Origin: Micromonospora rhizosphaerae
GTDB taxonomy: Bacteria; Actinomycetota; Actinomycetes; Mycobacteriales; Micromonosporaceae
Assembly (NCBI RefSeq): GCF_900091465.1
Contig: NZ_FMHV01000002.1
Coordinates: 3,844,001 to 3,908,000 of the forward strand
Reading direction: 5' to 3'
Length of the DNA: 64,000 nt
The position numbers were made by a program, and so were the translations under genes. Shown piece by piece: positions 52,407-62,030 of this stretch. Every line of letters begins with the position of its first letter. Positions within the stretch are counted from its first letter, which is position 1. The notes under the pieces are model-generated. The model worked only from the letters and a program-made list of their open reading frames with translations, was not told where the DNA came from and did not search any database.

Positions 52407-55400
52407 GTGCGGACTTCGTTGCTGGATGTGCTGGCGGATCGGATCCTCATCGCCGACGGGGCGATGGGGACGATGCTCCAGGCGGCCGACCTGACCCTGG
52501 ACGACTTCGACGGTCTGGAGGGCTGCAACGAGATCCTCAACGTGACCCGGCCGGACGTCGTGCGCGGCGTGCACGAGGCCTACCTGGCGGCGGGGGCGGA
52601 CTGCGTCGAGACCAACACCTTCGGCGCCAACCTGGCCAACCTCGGCGAGTACGACATCCAGCACCGGATCCGGGAGCTGTCCGAGGCGGGCGCGCGGATC
52701 GCCCGGGAGGCCGCCGACGCGTACGCCACCCCGGACCGGCCCCGCTTCGTCCTCGGCTCGATCGGTCCGGGCACCAAGCTGCCCACCCTCGGGCACGCGG
52801 CGTACGCGTCGCTGCGCGACGCGTACCAGCAGAACGCCGCGGGTCTGATCGCCGGCGGCGCCGACGCCCTGATCGTGGAGACCTGCCAGGACCTGCTCCA
52901 GGTGAAGGCGGCGGTGGTCGGGTCGCAGCGGGCGATGGCCGAGACCGGCCGGAAGGTCCCGCTGATCTGCCACGTCACCGTCGAGACCACCGGCACCATG
53001 CTGCTGGGCAGCGAGATCGGCGCGGCGCTGACCGCGATCGAGCCGCTCGGGGTGGACCTGATCGGGCTGAACTGCGCCACCGGGCCGGCGGAGATGAGCG
53101 AGCACCTGCGCTACCTCTCCCAGCACGCCCGCGTGCCGCTGTCGGTCATGCCGAACGCCGGCCTGCCCCAGCTCACCGCCGACGGCGCGGTCTACCCACT
53201 GACCCCGGTGGAGCTGGCCGACGCCCTGGAGCGCTTCGTCGCCGAGTACGGCGTCTCCCTGATCGGCGGTTGCTGCGGCAGCACCCCCGAGCACATCCGG
53301 GTGGTCGCCGAGCGGCTGCACGGTGCCCGGCCCGGCCCGCGGGAGCCGCAGCAGGACGCGGGCGTCTCGTCGATCTACCACCACGTCCCGTTCGAGCAGG
53401 ACGCCAGCGTGCTGATGGTGGGGGAGCGGACCAACGCCAACGGCTCCAAGGCGTTCCGCGAGGCGATGCTGGCCGGCGACTGGCAGGCCTGCGTCGAGAT
53501 CGCCCGCAGCCAGGCCCGGGACGGCTCGCACCTGCTGGACCTCTGCGTCGACTACGTCGGTCGGGACGGCACGCGGGACATGCGCGAGCTGGCCGGCCGG
53601 TTCGCCACCGCCTCCACCCTGCCGATCATGCTGGACTCCACCGAGCCGGCGGTGATCGAGGCCGGGCTGGAGATGCTCGGCGGGCGGTGCGTGGTCAACT
53701 CGGTCAACTTCGAGGACGGCGACGGCCCCGACTCCCGCTACGCCCGGGTGATGCCCGTCGTCAAGGAGCATGGCGCCGCCGTGGTCGCCCTGCTCATCGA
53801 CGAGGAGGGCCAGGCCCGGACCAAGGATTGGAAGGTACGCGTCGCGGTCCGGCTGATCGAGGACCTGACCACCCGGTGGGGGCTGCGCCGCTCGGACATC
53901 CTCATCGACGCGCTGACCTTCCCGATCGCCACCGGTCAGGAGGAGACCCGCCGGGACGGCGTCGAGACCATCGAGGCGATCCGGGAGATCGCCGCCCGCT
54001 ACCCGGGGATCAACTTCACCCTGGGCATCTCGAACGTCTCCTTCGGACTCAACCCGGCGGCGCGGCAGGTGCTCAACTCGGTCTTCCTGCACGAGTGCGT
54101 GCAGGCCGGGCTGACCTCGGCGATCGTGCATGCCAGCAAGATCCTGCCGATGTCGAAGATCCCGGCGGAGCAGCGCGCGGTCGCCCTCGACCTGGTCTAC
54201 GACCGGCGTCGCGAGGGGTACGACCCGGTGCAGCGCTTCATCGAGATCTTCGAGGGCGTCGACGCCGCCTCGGCGCGGGCGACCCGGGCCGAGGAGCTGG
54301 CGGCGTTGCCGCTGGACGAGCGGCTGAAGCGGCGGATCATCGACGGTGAGCGCAACGGCCTGGAGGCCGACCTGGACGCCGCGATGGCCGGCGGCCGTTC
54401 GCCACTGTCCATCATCAACGACCTGCTGCTGGACGGCATGAAGGTGGTGGGCGAGCTGTTCGGCTCCGGTCAGATGCAGCTGCCGTTCGTGCTCCAGTCC
54501 GCCGAGGTGATGAAGACCGCGGTGGCCTACCTCGAGCCGCACATGGAGAAGACCGACGACGACGGCGGCAAGGGCCGGATCGTGCTCGCCACGGTCAAGG
54601 GCGACGTGCACGACATCGGCAAGAACCTGGTCGACATCATCCTGTCCAACAACGGCTACGAGGTGGTCAACATCGGCATCAAGCAGCCGATCAACGCCAT
54701 CCTGGACGCGGCCGAGGAGCACCGGGCCGACGCGATCGGCATGTCCGGCCTGCTGGTCAAGAGCACGGTCATCATGAAGGAGAACCTCGCCGAGATGGCC
54801 ACGCGGGGGGTCGCGGAGCGCTGGCCGGTCCTGCTCGGTGGGGCGGCGCTCACCCGGGCGTACGTTGAGGACGACCTGCGGTCGACGTTCCCCGGCCAGG
54901 TGCACTACGCTCGCGACGCGTTCGAGGGACTGTCCCTGATGGACCGGGTGATGGCCGCCAAGCGCGGCGGCGCCCCGGTGGTGGACCCGGAGCGGGAGGC
55001 CGCCCTGGCCGCGCGGCGGGCCCGGCGGGAGCGGCAGCGGGCGATGGTCAGCGAGGCGCTGCCCGAGCTGGACGACGCCTCGGTCCGCTCCGACGTGGCC
55101 ACCGACGTGGAGGTGCCCAGCCCGCCGTTCTTCGGCACCCGGGTGGTCAAGGGCGTACCGCTCGCCGACTACGCGGCGCTGCTCGACGAGCGGGCCACCT
55201 TCCTCGGCCAGTGGGGGCTGCGTGGCGCCCGCGGCGGCAAGGGGCCGTCGTACGAGGAGCTGGTGGAGACGGAGGGCCGGCCGCGGCTGCGCTACTGGCT
55301 GGACCGGTTGATCGCCGACCAGGTCCTCGAGGCCGCCGTCGTGTACGGCTACTTCCCCGCGTACTCCGAGGGCAACGACCTGGTGGTGCTGGACGAGAAC

Positions 55401-55925
55401 GGGCACAGCGAGCGGGCCCGCTTCTCCTTCCCGCGCCAGCGGCAGGAGCGGCGACTCTGCCTGGCCGACTTCTTCCGCCCGAAGGGCGACGAACTGGACG
55501 TGGTGGCGTTGCAGCTGGTCACGGTCGGGCAGCCGATCAGCGAGTACACCGCGAAGATGTTCGCCGGTAACGAGTACCGGGACTACCTGGAGGTGCACGG
55601 CCTGTCGGTGCAGCTCACCGAGGCCCTGGCCGAGTACTGGCACCGGCGGGTCCGGTCGGAGCTCACCCTGCGGGGTGGCCGTACGGTCGCCGACGATGAC
55701 CCGGCGGACCTGGCCGGGTTGTTGCGCACCGACTACCGCGGCTGCCGGTACGCGTTCGGCTACCCGGCCTGCCCGGACCTGGAGGACCGCGCGAAGATCG
55801 TGGAACTGCTCGGGGCGGAGCGGATCGGGGTGCAGCTGTCGGAGGAGTTCCAGTTGGTGCCGGAGCAGGCCACCGACGCGATCGTGGTGCACCACCCGGA
55901 GGCGAACTACTTCAACGCCAAGTGA
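52407..55925 (+). CDS. metH: Cobalamin-dependent methionine synthase
   Basis: 1172 residues from GTG. Modules in order: homocysteine-binding domain (ILIADGAMGTMLQAADLTLD; zinc Cys in GLNCATGP and GGCCGSTPEH), pterin-binding domain (MVGERTNANGSKAFREAMLA), B12-binding domain (GDVHDIGKNLVDIILSNNGY, lower ligand His735) and SAM-activation domain (LRTDYRGCRYAFGYPACPDL). It methylates homocysteine using methyl-folate and B12. All domains are intact. No B12 riboswitch was recognised in the 260-bp leader. Its 3' end is the boundary of the accessory island. Confidence 0.96.
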   Translation: MRTSLLDVLADRILIADGAMGTMLQAADLTLDDFDGLEGCNEILNVTRPDVVRGVHEAYLAAGADCVETNTFGANLANLGEYDIQHRIRELSEAGARIAREAADAYATPDRPRFVLGSIGPGTKLPTLGHAAYASLRDAYQQNAAGLIAGGADALIVETCQDLLQVKAAVVGSQRAMAETGRKVPLICHVTVETTGTMLLGSEIGAALTAIEPLGVDLIGLNCATGPAEMSEHLRYLSQHARVPLSVMPNAGLPQLTADGAVYPLTPVELADALERFVAEYGVSLIGGCCGSTPEHIRVVAERLHGARPGPREPQQDAGVSSIYHHVPFEQDASVLMVGERTNANGSKAFREAMLAGDWQACVEIARSQARDGSHLLDLCVDYVGRDGTRDMRELAGRFATASTLPIMLDSTEPAVIEAGLEMLGGRCVVNSVNFEDGDGPDSRYARVMPVVKEHGAAVVALLIDEEGQARTKDWKVRVAVRLIEDLTTRWGLRRSDILIDALTFPIATGQEETRRDGVETIEAIREIAARYPGINFTLGISNVSFGLNPAARQVLNSVFLHECVQAGLTSAIVHASKILPMSKIPAEQRAVALDLVYDRRREGYDPVQRFIEIFEGVDAASARATRAEELAALPLDERLKRRIIDGERNGLEADLDAAMAGGRSPLSIINDLLLDGMKVVGELFGSGQMQLPFVLQSAEVMKTAVAYLEPHMEKTDDDGGKGRIVLATVKGDVHDIGKNLVDIILSNNGYEVVNIGIKQPINAILDAAEEHRADAIGMSGLLVKSTVIMKENLAEMATRGVAERWPVLLGGAALTRAYVEDDLRSTFPGQVHYARDAFEGLSLMDRVMAAKRGGAPVVDPEREAALAARRARRERQRAMVSEALPELDDASVRSDVATDVEVPSPPFFGTRVVKGVPLADYAALLDERATFLGQWGLRGARGGKGPSYEELVETEGRPRLRYWLDRLIADQVLEAAVVYGYFPAYSEGNDLVVLDENGHSERARFSFPRQRQERRLCLADFFRPKGDELDVVALQLVTVGQPISEYTAKMFAGNEYRDYLEVHGLSVQLTEALAEYWHRRVRSELTLRGGRTVADDDPADLAGLLRTDYRGCRYAFGYPACPDLEDRAKIVELLGAERIGVQLSEEFQLVPEQATDAIVVHHPEANYFNAK

Positions 55926-55974
55926 TCAGCGCAGGTGCGCTGACCCGCGGCGGAGCACCCGGAATGGCCCTGAT
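55913..55974 (+). other. Att-like segments at the metH 3' end
   Basis: CAACGCCAAGT (55913-55923), covering the metH stop, and ATGGCCCTGAT (55964-55974) recur in the same order at 62762-62772 and 62782-62792. Such paired short identities at both edges of an island are typical of integrase attachment sites, here using the 3' end of metH. Confidence 0.45.
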
Positions 55975-55980
55975 TTCCAT

Positions 55981-56005
55981 GATCATGCCGTCTCCAGGCC
56001 GTCAG
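55981..56005 (+). repeat. Island-edge direct repeat, left copy
   Basis: 25-bp sequence GATCATGCCGTCTCC plus AGGCCGTCAG. It matches 62631-62655 at 23 of 25 positions in the same orientation, 6.65 kb away. It lies just beyond the metH stop and before the integrase fragment. Confidence 0.7.
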
Positions 56006-56039
56006 GCGTCTGCGGGTCGCCGGCGAAGGCGTGGTCGAT

Positions 56040-56461
56040 CGCGGAAGGGTGACGTCGACCGGCGGGTACCGCTTGGCGTGCTCGGCGAGCCGGCGCGACA
56101 CCGACTCAGGCAGCGGAACATGCCGGACCTTGCCGCCCTCTGGCGGCGCAATGATCAGGCGTCCCCGCACGAGCTTGACCTGACGAGTCACGTGCAGCAC
56201 GCGACGGACTCGATCGACGTCGTCCGGGCTGACGCCGAAGATCTCACCCTGTCGGAGGCCGCAGCCGGCGCCCAGGTCGACGGTGACCCGGTAGCGGTCG
56301 GCGCCGGACGCTGGGCGGATTCGACGGTCCGTCAGAGGCGCGCGGTCAGCGGCTACTTCTTTAATTTGATCTACGACCTGTGCCCGGCCAGGCTGGGTCG
56401 AGGTGGCTGGCGGGTTGCTCTTTTCCGCGGCTGTCCACGGCGTCATGGGTGTGACTCTCAT
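56040..56461 (-). pseudogene. Tyrosine-integrase fragment
   Basis: An internal piece of a site-specific recombinase: TVDLGAGCGLRQGEIFGVSP (catalytic Arg), VLHVTRQVKLVRGRLIIAPP, EGGKVRHVPLPESVSRRLAE (Lys region). Homology stops after YPPVDVTLP. The His-x-x-Arg and nucleophile Tyr segments are missing, and no N-terminal SAM-like domain precedes it. It is non-functional and marks a decayed integrative element. Confidence 0.75.
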
Positions 56462-56577
56462 CTGGGGTGCGCCCGCCGGCTACCGCCCGGGGAGTGGCTC
56501 AAGAGGGGTTTGTGCAGCTCAAAGTAGCTTTGCCCTCCCTGTCGAATGTCCAGCATTTGCCAGGAGGAAGCCAGCAC
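56462..56577 (+). ncRNA. Possible IS110 bridge-RNA region (left non-coding end)
   Basis: 116 bp between the integrase fragment and the transposase start. IS110-group elements encode a structured bridge RNA in the non-coding end upstream of the recombinase gene. Sequences such as GCCGGCTACCGCCCGGGG could form stems, but no structure was computed. The assignment rests on family knowledge only. Confidence 0.3.
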
Positions 56578-57756
56578 ATGGGTCGTGTAGTGATCGGGAT
56601 GGATCCACACAAGCGGTCGGCCACGATCGAGGTCATCGATGACCGGGAAAAGGTCCTCGCACGGGGGCGGTACGGCACGGACAGCGTCGGCTATCAGGAG
56701 ATGCTCGCGGCCGGTCGCCGGTTCACCGACCGGGTCTGGGCCATCGAGGGGTGCGGCGGAATCGGCCGGCACATCGCTCAGCGGCTGGTCGCCGACGGCG
56801 AGCCGGTCCTGGACGTGCCCGCGAAGCTGTCCGCGCGGGTGCGGGTGTTCGACACCGGTCAGGGCCGCAAGACCGACCCGGTTGACGCGCACAGCGTCGC
56901 GGTGGCCGGGCTGCGCAGCCCGAGCCTACGCCAGGTGACCGCGGACGACGCCACGGTCGTGCTACGGCTGCTGGTCGACCGCCGCGACGAACTCGGCCGG
57001 ACCCGCACCGAGACCGTCAGCCGCATCCACCACCTGCTGCTCGAGCTGATCCCTGGCGGGGCGAAGAAATTCCTCACCCGCGGCCAGGCCAGCTACCTGC
57101 TACGCACCGCGCCGCCACCGGTCGGCATCGTCGCCCAGACCCGCCACGATCTCGCCCGCGAACTCATCGAGGAACTCACCACGATCGACGCCAAGATCCG
57201 CGCAGCGGACAAGCAGTTGCGCCAGCTCGTCGCCGCCTATGGCAGCAGCCTGACCGACCTGTACGGGATCGGCCCCTCCGGCGCAGCCCGGCTGCTGGGC
57301 GACATCGGTGACATCCGCAGGTTCCGTACCGCGGCGCACTTCGCGTCCTGGAACGGCACCGCCCCGCTGGAGGCGTCCTCCGGCGACCAGCGCCGCCACC
57401 GGCTCTCCCGGGTCGGCAACCGGCGTATCAACCGAGTCCTGCACATCATGGCCATCGTCCAGCTCCGCCGTGACACCCCCGGCCGCGCCTACTACCGGCG
57501 CCGCCTCGCCGAAGGCAAGACGACGATGGAAGCGCTCCGCGCGCTCAAACGCCACCTGTCCGACGTCGTCTTCAAGCGGATGCTTCGCGACGCCGCACCA
57601 CAGCGAACCGCAGGGACGGGCCCGGGAGGACACACGGGAGCGACTCTGCAATCCAGCGCGGACGACCCAATCCCGACGGCCATCTCTTCGGACAAGTCAC
57701 AGCCCGGACCCGCCGACAACAAGCCTAAAACAACCTCGCCGCAACCCCTTGACTAG
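56578..57756 (+). mobile_element. IS110-family transposase
   Basis: 392 residues, starting MGRVVIGMDPHKRSATIEVI, with AGGAGGAAG upstream. N-terminal RuvC-like DEDD domain (GMDPHKRS, VWAIEGCGGIGRHIAQ, KTDPVDAHSVAVAGL) and C-terminal Transposase_20 domain with the catalytic Ser region (GIGPSGAARLLGDIGDIRRF, NGTAPLEASSGDQRRHRLSR). The frame is complete. IS110 elements move without long terminal inverted repeats, so exact ends are not marked. The coding frame ends in a low-complexity Thr/Pro tail. Confidence 0.92.
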
Positions 57757-57906
57757 AGGGGAACCAGATCCGTGCACGTGATCTTGATTCGGGCGCGGGT
57801 AAGGTGGCTCCTCGGCGGTTTCAGGTGCTGAGTCATTCGACAAGGGCGTGGTCGGCCTCCCAAGATCGCTCTCGATCTGCGTGCGCGAGGGTGGCGCGGC
57901 TAGGCA

Positions 57907-58680
57907 TCATTCCTGTCTTACTGCGTCCCATAGCTCCGGCTGGCGATAGTGATTCCGGGCGCCGGTCTTCAGCGCCGCGCGCAGCGTGGCAAGGTGTTCG
58001 GTGTCCGGCGGCAAGTTGAGGCGCCCGAGCAGCTCCAGCGCCTGCTCCGGTTCGAGGTCGCCGTAGACGTCGTGGTAGCTGGCCAGCAGGCCCTTGAACA
58101 ACGCCGGCCGCAACTTGGCCGCAGCTACGACAGCCTCGTAGACGTCGTGTTTGTCAGCCCAGCGGACTGGCCCTGAATGTTCGAGGACCCGGGAGACGCG
58201 ACGGCAGAGTGGCGGGTTGGCCAGGTCACCCAGGCGCTGGCGGGCTCGCAGGTTACGTACGTCGTCGCCGATCACGGCCGCGAACGCAGACGCGCTCCTG
58301 CCCGGGTCTTCAAACCAGTCGACCCACAGCGAGTACAGCACCTGTGTGCCCGGCTCGGGTACTTCCAGACGCTGCCGGTAGCCGGCCCAGAAGGCCTCAA
58401 TGACCGCCGGGTCAGCCTGTTCGGCGACGAAGAAACCCAGTTCCACCGTGACCCAGTACTCGTCGAGCAGATCGAGCAGGCCCAGCCCTATGCGCAGCTG
58501 CTGCGACGGGGGTAGTCGGTCGTCCCCGAGAGCTGCGGCCGTCCACTCATGCGCGAGATCGCTATCGGTTCGCTCCAACCCACCTGACGGGGTGACTTCG
58601 CGCCACCGTCCCGGGCCCAGCGGCGTCACGCCCTCCTCGGCCAGCCAGCGCAAGGCTCCGTCCGCCTCCGGGGTATGCAT
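57907..58680 (-). CDS. Hypothetical protein, 257 residues
   Basis: Starts MHTPEADGALRWLAEEGVTP. Helical and acidic, with LRIGLGLLDLLDEYWVTVEL, RSASAFAAVIGDDVRNLRAR and ARNHYRQPELWDAVRQE. Soluble, no signal peptide. Family not recognised. Codon use is less extreme than the chromosome average, consistent with the island around it. Confidence 0.65.
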   Translation of the reverse strand: MHTPEADGALRWLAEEGVTPLGPGRWREVTPSGGLERTDSDLAHEWTAAALGDDRLPPSQQLRIGLGLLDLLDEYWVTVELGFFVAEQADPAVIEAFWAGYRQRLEVPEPGTQVLYSLWVDWFEDPGRSASAFAAVIGDDVRNLRARQRLGDLANPPLCRRVSRVLEHSGPVRWADKHDVYEAVVAAAKLRPALFKGLLASYHDVYGDLEPEQALELLGRLNLPPDTEHLATLRAALKTGARNHYRQPELWDAVRQE

Positions 58681-58999
58681 CCCAACAGTGTCGGCGATTG
58701 GATACCGACGCCGCACCAGGTTTGACCATGCCGCAAGCGACGGCTCAGACGAGCGAGTCGAGCCCCAGCACCGTCGCGAGCCCGAGTCGACGGGCCAACA
58801 ACCCGAACTGGATCCATCGTCACGGCGAGACAGCGCGGCCGACGAGAGACCGGCCACAGACAAACACAGGCACGTCGCAGCCCACCGCGCATTATCGGCG
58901 GCAGATGAGCGCGCCCGCTAGTGGCGCCGTTCGGCCGGCCAGGACCCGAGGCGGGATATTTCTTGACTCTCGACCCGGTCGAGGGCTGACCCTTCCTGG
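58681..58999. other. Intergenic region with no recognisable feature
   Basis: 319 bp between two divergent genes. It must hold promoters for both, but I see no clear -10/-35 pairs, repeats or coding potential. Confidence 0.4.
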
Positions 59000-59443
59000 G
59001 TGACGTCTGAAGAGCGTGACCAACGATCAGTCCCTCTCGCGATTGACCTGGAGATGCTGCGGCCGGTACTGCGCGGCGGCTGGGGAGCGGATACCTGCGA
59101 CCCGCACGATGTGCAGGATTGGCACGCCGGCAACGCAGCCCGTGGTCAATGCGGGGTGACTGCCTTGATCATTCAGGACCTGCTCGGCGGAGAGCTGATC
59201 CTCGGCGAGGTCTTCGCCGGAGACGCCAAGGTCGGCTACCACTACTGGAATCGATTGGCCGACGGCCGCGAGGTCGACCTGACAGCTGACCAGTTCCAGC
59301 CACCGGAAGTTGTTGTCGGCGGTCAAGTCCAGCAACGCCCGCCGGGCCCACCTCGGCGATGCCGCCAGCAGTACGAGATCCTGCGGGACCGCGTCTTCGC
59401 AGCCCTCTACGGCGGCGATCGAACGCAATCCACGCAACCGTGA
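59000..59443 (+). CDS. YunG family protein
   Basis: 147 residues from GTG (MTSEERDQRSVPLAIDLEML). Characteristic stretches LRPVLRGGWGADTCDPHDVQ, NAARGQCGVTALIIQDLLGG and HYWNRLADGREVDLTADQFQ contain Cys, His and Asp in a papain-like arrangement. Function unknown. It is followed by a Nudix gene on the same strand, 43 bp downstream. Confidence 0.78.
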   Translation: MTSEERDQRSVPLAIDLEMLRPVLRGGWGADTCDPHDVQDWHAGNAARGQCGVTALIIQDLLGGELILGEVFAGDAKVGYHYWNRLADGREVDLTADQFQPPEVVVGGQVQQRPPGPPRRCRQQYEILRDRVFAALYGGDRTQSTQP

Positions 59444-59486
59444 CGGCCGGCGAACAGGCCGAGCGCACGAACGGCGGCAGGTCCGC

Positions 59487-59921
59487 ATGGGTCAGGATGT
59501 GCCCATGACGATCTCCGCTGACGACTCCGGTCCGGTCCGGATTGTGACGGCCGTTCTTCGCGACGGCGATCGGGTGTTGCTGTGTCATCGAAGCGCCGGA
59601 CGCCGTTGGTATCCCGACGTGTGGGACCTGCCGGGCGGTCATGTTGAGGAGGGGGAGGATCCGAAAGAGAGCCTTGTCCGCGAGCTTCGGGAGGAGTTGG
59701 GAATCACGGCATCGGAGCCGTCCAGCCCGCCGATGCATGAGATCCGGACCGCGACGTACGACATGCAGATCTGGTTGATCGACAGGTGGACCGGAACACC
59801 CGTCAACGCCGCGCCGGACGAGCACGACGCTGTGGCGTGGTTCGAGACGTCCGACCTTGACAGCCTCCGTCTCGGCCACGAGTCGTATCTCTTGATGCTC
59901 ACCGCCGTGCTCGTCACGTGA
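59487..59921 (+). CDS. Nudix hydrolase
   Basis: 144 residues from ATG MGQDVPMTISADDSGPVRIV, with GGCGGCAGG upstream; ATG at 59505 is the alternative start. A full Nudix box GGHVEEGEDPKESLVRELRE plus ELGI is present (GX5EX7REUXEEXGU). It hydrolyses a nucleoside diphosphate linked to another moiety. Substrate unknown. It is probably co-transcribed with the YunG-like gene. Confidence 0.88.
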   Translation: MGQDVPMTISADDSGPVRIVTAVLRDGDRVLLCHRSAGRRWYPDVWDLPGGHVEEGEDPKESLVRELREELGITASEPSSPPMHEIRTATYDMQIWLIDRWTGTPVNAAPDEHDAVAWFETSDLDSLRLGHESYLLMLTAVLVT

Positions 59922-60027
59922 CGTCGCTCCGGAAGCCAGGGGTGCGCGCTCATCGGCTAGAAGCGGCAGGCCAGCCCTCTCCGCCCGCCCCGCGTTCACA
60001 ACGGGTAGCCGACCAACCGGATCGGGG

Positions 60028-60075
60028 TGTCACGCTTCAAGTGAAGCCACGACGTAACGCGTCATGCGGAGTCGA
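60028..60075 (+). repeat. Dispersed repeat element, copy 1
   Basis: Begins TGTCACGCTTCAAGTGAAGC and contains GTAACGCGTCA. An inverted copy of about 75% identity lies at 63510-63558. Probably the end of an old insertion element. Confidence 0.55.
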
Positions 60076-60097
60076 CATCAGCCGTGATCGGGTGTCA

Positions 60098-60148
60098 GGT
60101 CTCAGGACGTCCGTGACAGAGGAGTCTCGGAACGTGGGTGACACTTCC
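60098..60148 (+). repeat. Inverted repeat flanking ltrA, inner copy
   Basis: 51 bp beginning GGTCTCAGGACGTCCGTGAC and ending near GGGTGACACTTCC. It matches 61444-61494 in inverted orientation at 37 of 51 positions. Adjacent to the ltrA stop. Confidence 0.6.
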
Positions 60149-60150
60149 GG

Positions 60151-61332
60151 CTAGCGGGGCGGTGACGGCGGTTCGGGTGGGCGTCCTCGGGCGCGGGCTG
60201 TATCGGATAGGGCGATCGCGGCCAGGACGAGAGCAGCGGCGATGGCGATCACCAGCCGCGGCGCCCGGATCATCGCCGGTGAGATGGCGGCGAGGACCAG
60301 GACACCGATCAGGCGGTTGCGGGACACGCGGGCGAAGACCGCGTACTCGAAGATGCCGCGCCCGGCCAGGAACAGCGCGGGCCCGCCGAGGATCATGGCG
60401 ATCCAGATCGGCTCTGCGTGTCCGAACGGGTCGGCGAGGACGTGATCGACGCAGTTGGCGGTGATGACGATGCCGGCCACCATGATCGGGTGGGAGTAGG
60501 TTGCCGAGATGCTGAGGCGGAGCGGATCGGGGGCGGCCGCGATGGCTTCCGACAGCAGCTGCCCAGCGCGGTAGAAATAGATTCGCCACAACAGCACGGT
60601 GGTAGTGAAATACACCAAGGCTGCAACGCTGTGCTCGGCCCCGAAGCCACTGGTGCCGAACGCCAGACCCGTGACCAGGATCAACTCGCCGAGCGCAATG
60701 ATGAAGAACTGCCGGAAGCGCTCGGCCAAGTGCTCGCCCAGGATCGCAAGCTCCGATCGCGCAAGGCGACCCAACCCCGGTGTGGGCAGACGGAGTGCGG
60801 TCGCCGTGTAGTCGACGGCCACCGCCAGCGTCCACAGCGCCAGACGCGCCGTATCGTGCGCGACGGCTCCCGCGATCCATGGCACGGCGGACACGCCGTA
60901 CCAGAAGAATTGCCGCAGGAAGGCGCGCTGCGCCTGGTGGCCGCGCAGCAGGAGCACGAGGACGACGCTGGCGCCAATCCGAATGGCGACGTACGCGCCC
61001 GCGAAGAATAGGCCTCGCTTGCCGAACGCCTCCGGCGTCGCGGCGGCCATCACCAGGATGCCAAGCATGGACGCGATGACCAGCAGCTGTATCGGCGGTC
61101 GTTGCGGATCGAACCTGTCGGTTGTCCCCGCAACGCGGGACCAGACCCACCACAGGGCCAGCAGCAACACCAGCGTCTGGAAGGTGCCGATCCACGTCAG
61201 ATTCTGGAGCAGCCCCTGCGTGAGCCGGAAGAGCGCGAGGACGAACACCAGGTCGAAGAACAGTTCCAGGAACGTTGCCTGCTGCGGCTGCCCGGGTCTC
61301 CGCAGCAGGCCGCCCGCCCTACTGGTCGCCAT
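60151..61332 (-). CDS. ltrA: Low-temperature-requirement A family membrane protein
   Basis: 393 residues from ATG MATSRAGGLLRRPGQPQQAT; an ATG at 61356 adds eight. Opens with the family signature FLELFFDLVFVLALFRLTQG. About ten membrane helices follow (LVLLLALWWVWSRVAGTTDR, FFIIALGELILVTGLAFGTS). The function of LtrA is not established; it was first linked to growth of Listeria in the cold. The gene is bounded by inverted 51-bp repeats, suggesting it moved as a unit. Confidence 0.85.
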   Translation of the reverse strand: MATSRAGGLLRRPGQPQQATFLELFFDLVFVLALFRLTQGLLQNLTWIGTFQTLVLLLALWWVWSRVAGTTDRFDPQRPPIQLLVIASMLGILVMAAATPEAFGKRGLFFAGAYVAIRIGASVVLVLLLRGHQAQRAFLRQFFWYGVSAVPWIAGAVAHDTARLALWTLAVAVDYTATALRLPTPGLGRLARSELAILGEHLAERFRQFFIIALGELILVTGLAFGTSGFGAEHSVAALVYFTTTVLLWRIYFYRAGQLLSEAIAAAPDPLRLSISATYSHPIMVAGIVITANCVDHVLADPFGHAEPIWIAMILGGPALFLAGRGIFEYAVFARVSRNRLIGVLVLAAISPAMIRAPRLVIAIAAALVLAAIALSDTARARGRPPEPPSPPR

Positions 61333-61356
61333 AGGCTCGCCCGCTTCTGCCGTCAT

Positions 61357-61787
61357 TGTCGCTTTGAAGCAGTACCACGCTGCGGGCTCTGGTGGATGCG
61401 GATGTGCTGCCATGGCCCGGGTCGAGTGGCGGCGTTCTACAGGGGGGGTGTCAGCCAGGTCCTGATACCTATCCGTCACGTAGGTCCTGGGACCGGTCAT
61501 GTCAGCCCGGTTGATCCGGTGTGAGGAATTTCTGTACGACATCAAGGCGGCCCGCGCCGCGGGCCGCTCGCGCCGCCGAACCTGGGCCGGGCCGATGGCC
61601 CGCCGTCGCGCCTCTGGCCGTCGGCCGCCAGCGCGCCGGTGTTAGCCCGCCGGCGGCGCGACATACGACGGAGCCCCGGACCGCCATGGTTAGTGGCAGA
61701 TCCGGGGCTTCGGCGTCGAGCGCGACGACCACTGACGTGCCTCCGGCGGAGCGCTCAGGCACTCCGGGATGGCAGAGGAGGATGTCG
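61357..61787. other. Intergenic region carrying the outer ltrA inverted repeat
   Basis: 431 bp without a convincing gene. It holds the outer repeat at 61444-61494 and a GC-rich CCGCGCCGCGG palindromic stretch near 61550. A minus-strand open frame at 61502-61804 lacks a ribosome-binding site and family resemblance. Confidence 0.5.
61444..61494 (-). repeat. Inverted repeat flanking ltrA, outer copy
   Basis: Minus strand begins GGTCCCAGGACCTACGTGAC and ends in TGACACCCCC. Partner of 60098-60148. Confidence 0.6.
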
Positions 61788-62030
61788 TCAGTCACGATCG
61801 TCATCCGATTGGTTGGACATAATCTTCCGAATCGCCAACGTGAGCGACAGCGTGGCTCCGAGAACGGCCACTACGGAGAGAGTGCCCTTTGCCCCAAGGT
61901 TGATGAATATGCTCACAAGCGCTGACAGCATCGCCACTGTGGTGCTGATAGTGGCATAGGCGATGGTCTGCTGAGCCGCACGCTTGTTTGGGTCTCGGGA
62001 ACGCTTTTGCTTCCTACTACGCCCAGTCAT
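61788..62030 (-). CDS. Small membrane protein of island pair
   Basis: 80 residues from ATG MTGRSRKQKRSRDPNKRAAQ, with GGGGGTGAAGATC upstream. A basic N-terminus and two membrane segments (TTVAMLSALVSIFINLGA, LSVVAVLGATLSLTLAIR), ending acidic. Lower GC than the chromosome. It overlaps the upstream partner by 14 bp. No family recognised. Confidence 0.6.
   Translation of the reverse strand: MTGRSRKQKRSRDPNKRAAQQTIAYATISTTVAMLSALVSIFINLGAKGTLSVVAVLGATLSLTLAIRKIMSNQSDDDRD

Noticed and set aside
61502..61804. 100-codon minus-strand open frame
   Set aside because: No ribosome-binding site, no family resemblance and Arg/Ala-rich shadow-like composition.
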